From contig NZ_CAMLHM010000051.1 in assembly GCF_946479885.1 (NCBI RefSeq), forward strand, positions 1 through 25,724: DNA of 25,724 nt, written 5' to 3'. Under the pieces are notes generated by a model. It did not search any database and was not told the DNA's origin. It was given only the letters and a program-made list of their open reading frames with translations. The DNA is from an uncultured Devosia sp. (GTDB lineage: Bacteria > Pseudomonadota > Alphaproteobacteria > Rhizobiales > Devosiaceae). Positions 25,480 through 25,724 of this stretch are shown piece after piece. The stretch's first letter is position 1. The number at the start of each line of letters is the position of its first letter. A program made the translations under genes and the position numbers.

Positions 25480-25724
25480 ATGCAGATGCCCATCACCACC
25501 ATCGCCTTCGATGCCGATGACACGCTCTGGCAGAACGAGCACTTCTTCCGCCTCACCGAACAGCGCTTCGCGGATCTCCTCGCGCCCTATACCGACGCGC
25601 CAGATCTCAACGACCGCCTGATCGCCTCGGTGACCAAAAGTCTCAGCTTCTATGGCTTCGGCATGAAGGGCTTTGCCCTCTCCATGGTCGAAACCGCCCT
25701 CGATGTCACCGACCACCGCGTTCC
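25480..25724 (+). CDS. HAD-superfamily hydrolase (start only, cut by window edge)
   Basis: The first 81 residues of a haloacid dehalogenase-type hydrolase. The catalytic motif I reads FDADDTLW, with the first aspartate as expected nucleophile and the second as acid/base, typical of phosphatases of this superfamily. A helical cap region begins afterwards (FFRLTEQRFADLLAPY). Motifs II-IV lie beyond the right edge, so substrate class is open. ATG at 25480 is used; GTG 25471 and ATG 25486 are in frame and equally possible. The start lies only 17 bp after a large palindromic element, so its promoter must overlap or precede that element. Confidence 0.85.
   Translation, partial: MQMPITTIAFDADDTLWQNEHFFRLTEQRFADLLAPYTDAPDLNDRLIASVTKSLSFYGFGMKGFALSMVETALDVTDHRV

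Overview
The window is GC-rich, densely packed chromosomal DNA of an alphaproteobacterium, most likely Hyphomicrobiales and plausibly Devosia or a relative. This rests on codon bias, a divergent katG/oxyR pair, a trxB gene followed directly by an LsrB/VtlR-type LysR regulator, GANTC (CcrM-type) site clusters and CCCTCCCC/GGGGAGGG palindromic intergenic elements. The genus is inferred from overall look, not from a marker gene. No rRNA, tRNA, CRISPR array or insertion sequence was seen.

Layout. 1-2215: katG (5' part only) diverges from oxyR, which is followed by a secreted SnoaL-like protein with a strong terminator. 2272-6388: two overlapping paralogous membrane-anchored TPR genes converge on a rarD-type transporter. 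6583-7165: a host attachment-family protein, its terminator and a 21-bp-periodic GANTC repeat. 7260-9227: a minus-strand cluster of three small secreted proteins (two are paralogs) and an alpha/beta hydrolase. 9228-11029: an atypical segment with a 545-bp gene-free stretch rich in inverted repeats and an AT-richer gene for a putative TIR-like/deoxyribosyltransferase effector. That gene has its own promoter, with a dyad in the spacer. 11030-16616: ettA, an active/inactive pair of M16 peptidases, a palindromic repeat element and a TolB-like propeller protein. 16622-20738: minus-strand signalling and stress genes: a TPR-GGDEF diguanylate cyclase, a soluble receptor-like protein with its MCP hairpin placed before its Cache sensor, a DUF2461 protein, a 38-residue coupled ORF and a SnoaL-like protein. 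A divergent tetR follows at 20816. 21385-24385: a PQQ-type sugar dehydrogenase, greA with a structured leader, and trxB. 24414-25724: the LsrB/VtlR-like regulator, a second palindromic element and the start of a HAD hydrolase.

How parts fit together. Redox defence recurs: KatG/OxyR at one end, TrxB with an LsrB-type regulator at the other. Many genes are translationally coupled (ATGA between the TPR genes and between the peptidases, TGATG before DUF2461, 7-bp overlap into the hydrolase), and two convergent pairs share stop codons. The best candidate for an undescribed system is the 9.2-11.0 kb segment: a winged-helix-like plus TIR-like protein in compositionally distinct DNA beside a structured non-coding stretch. 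The tandem TPR paralogs with a shared unrecognised extracytoplasmic domain are second.
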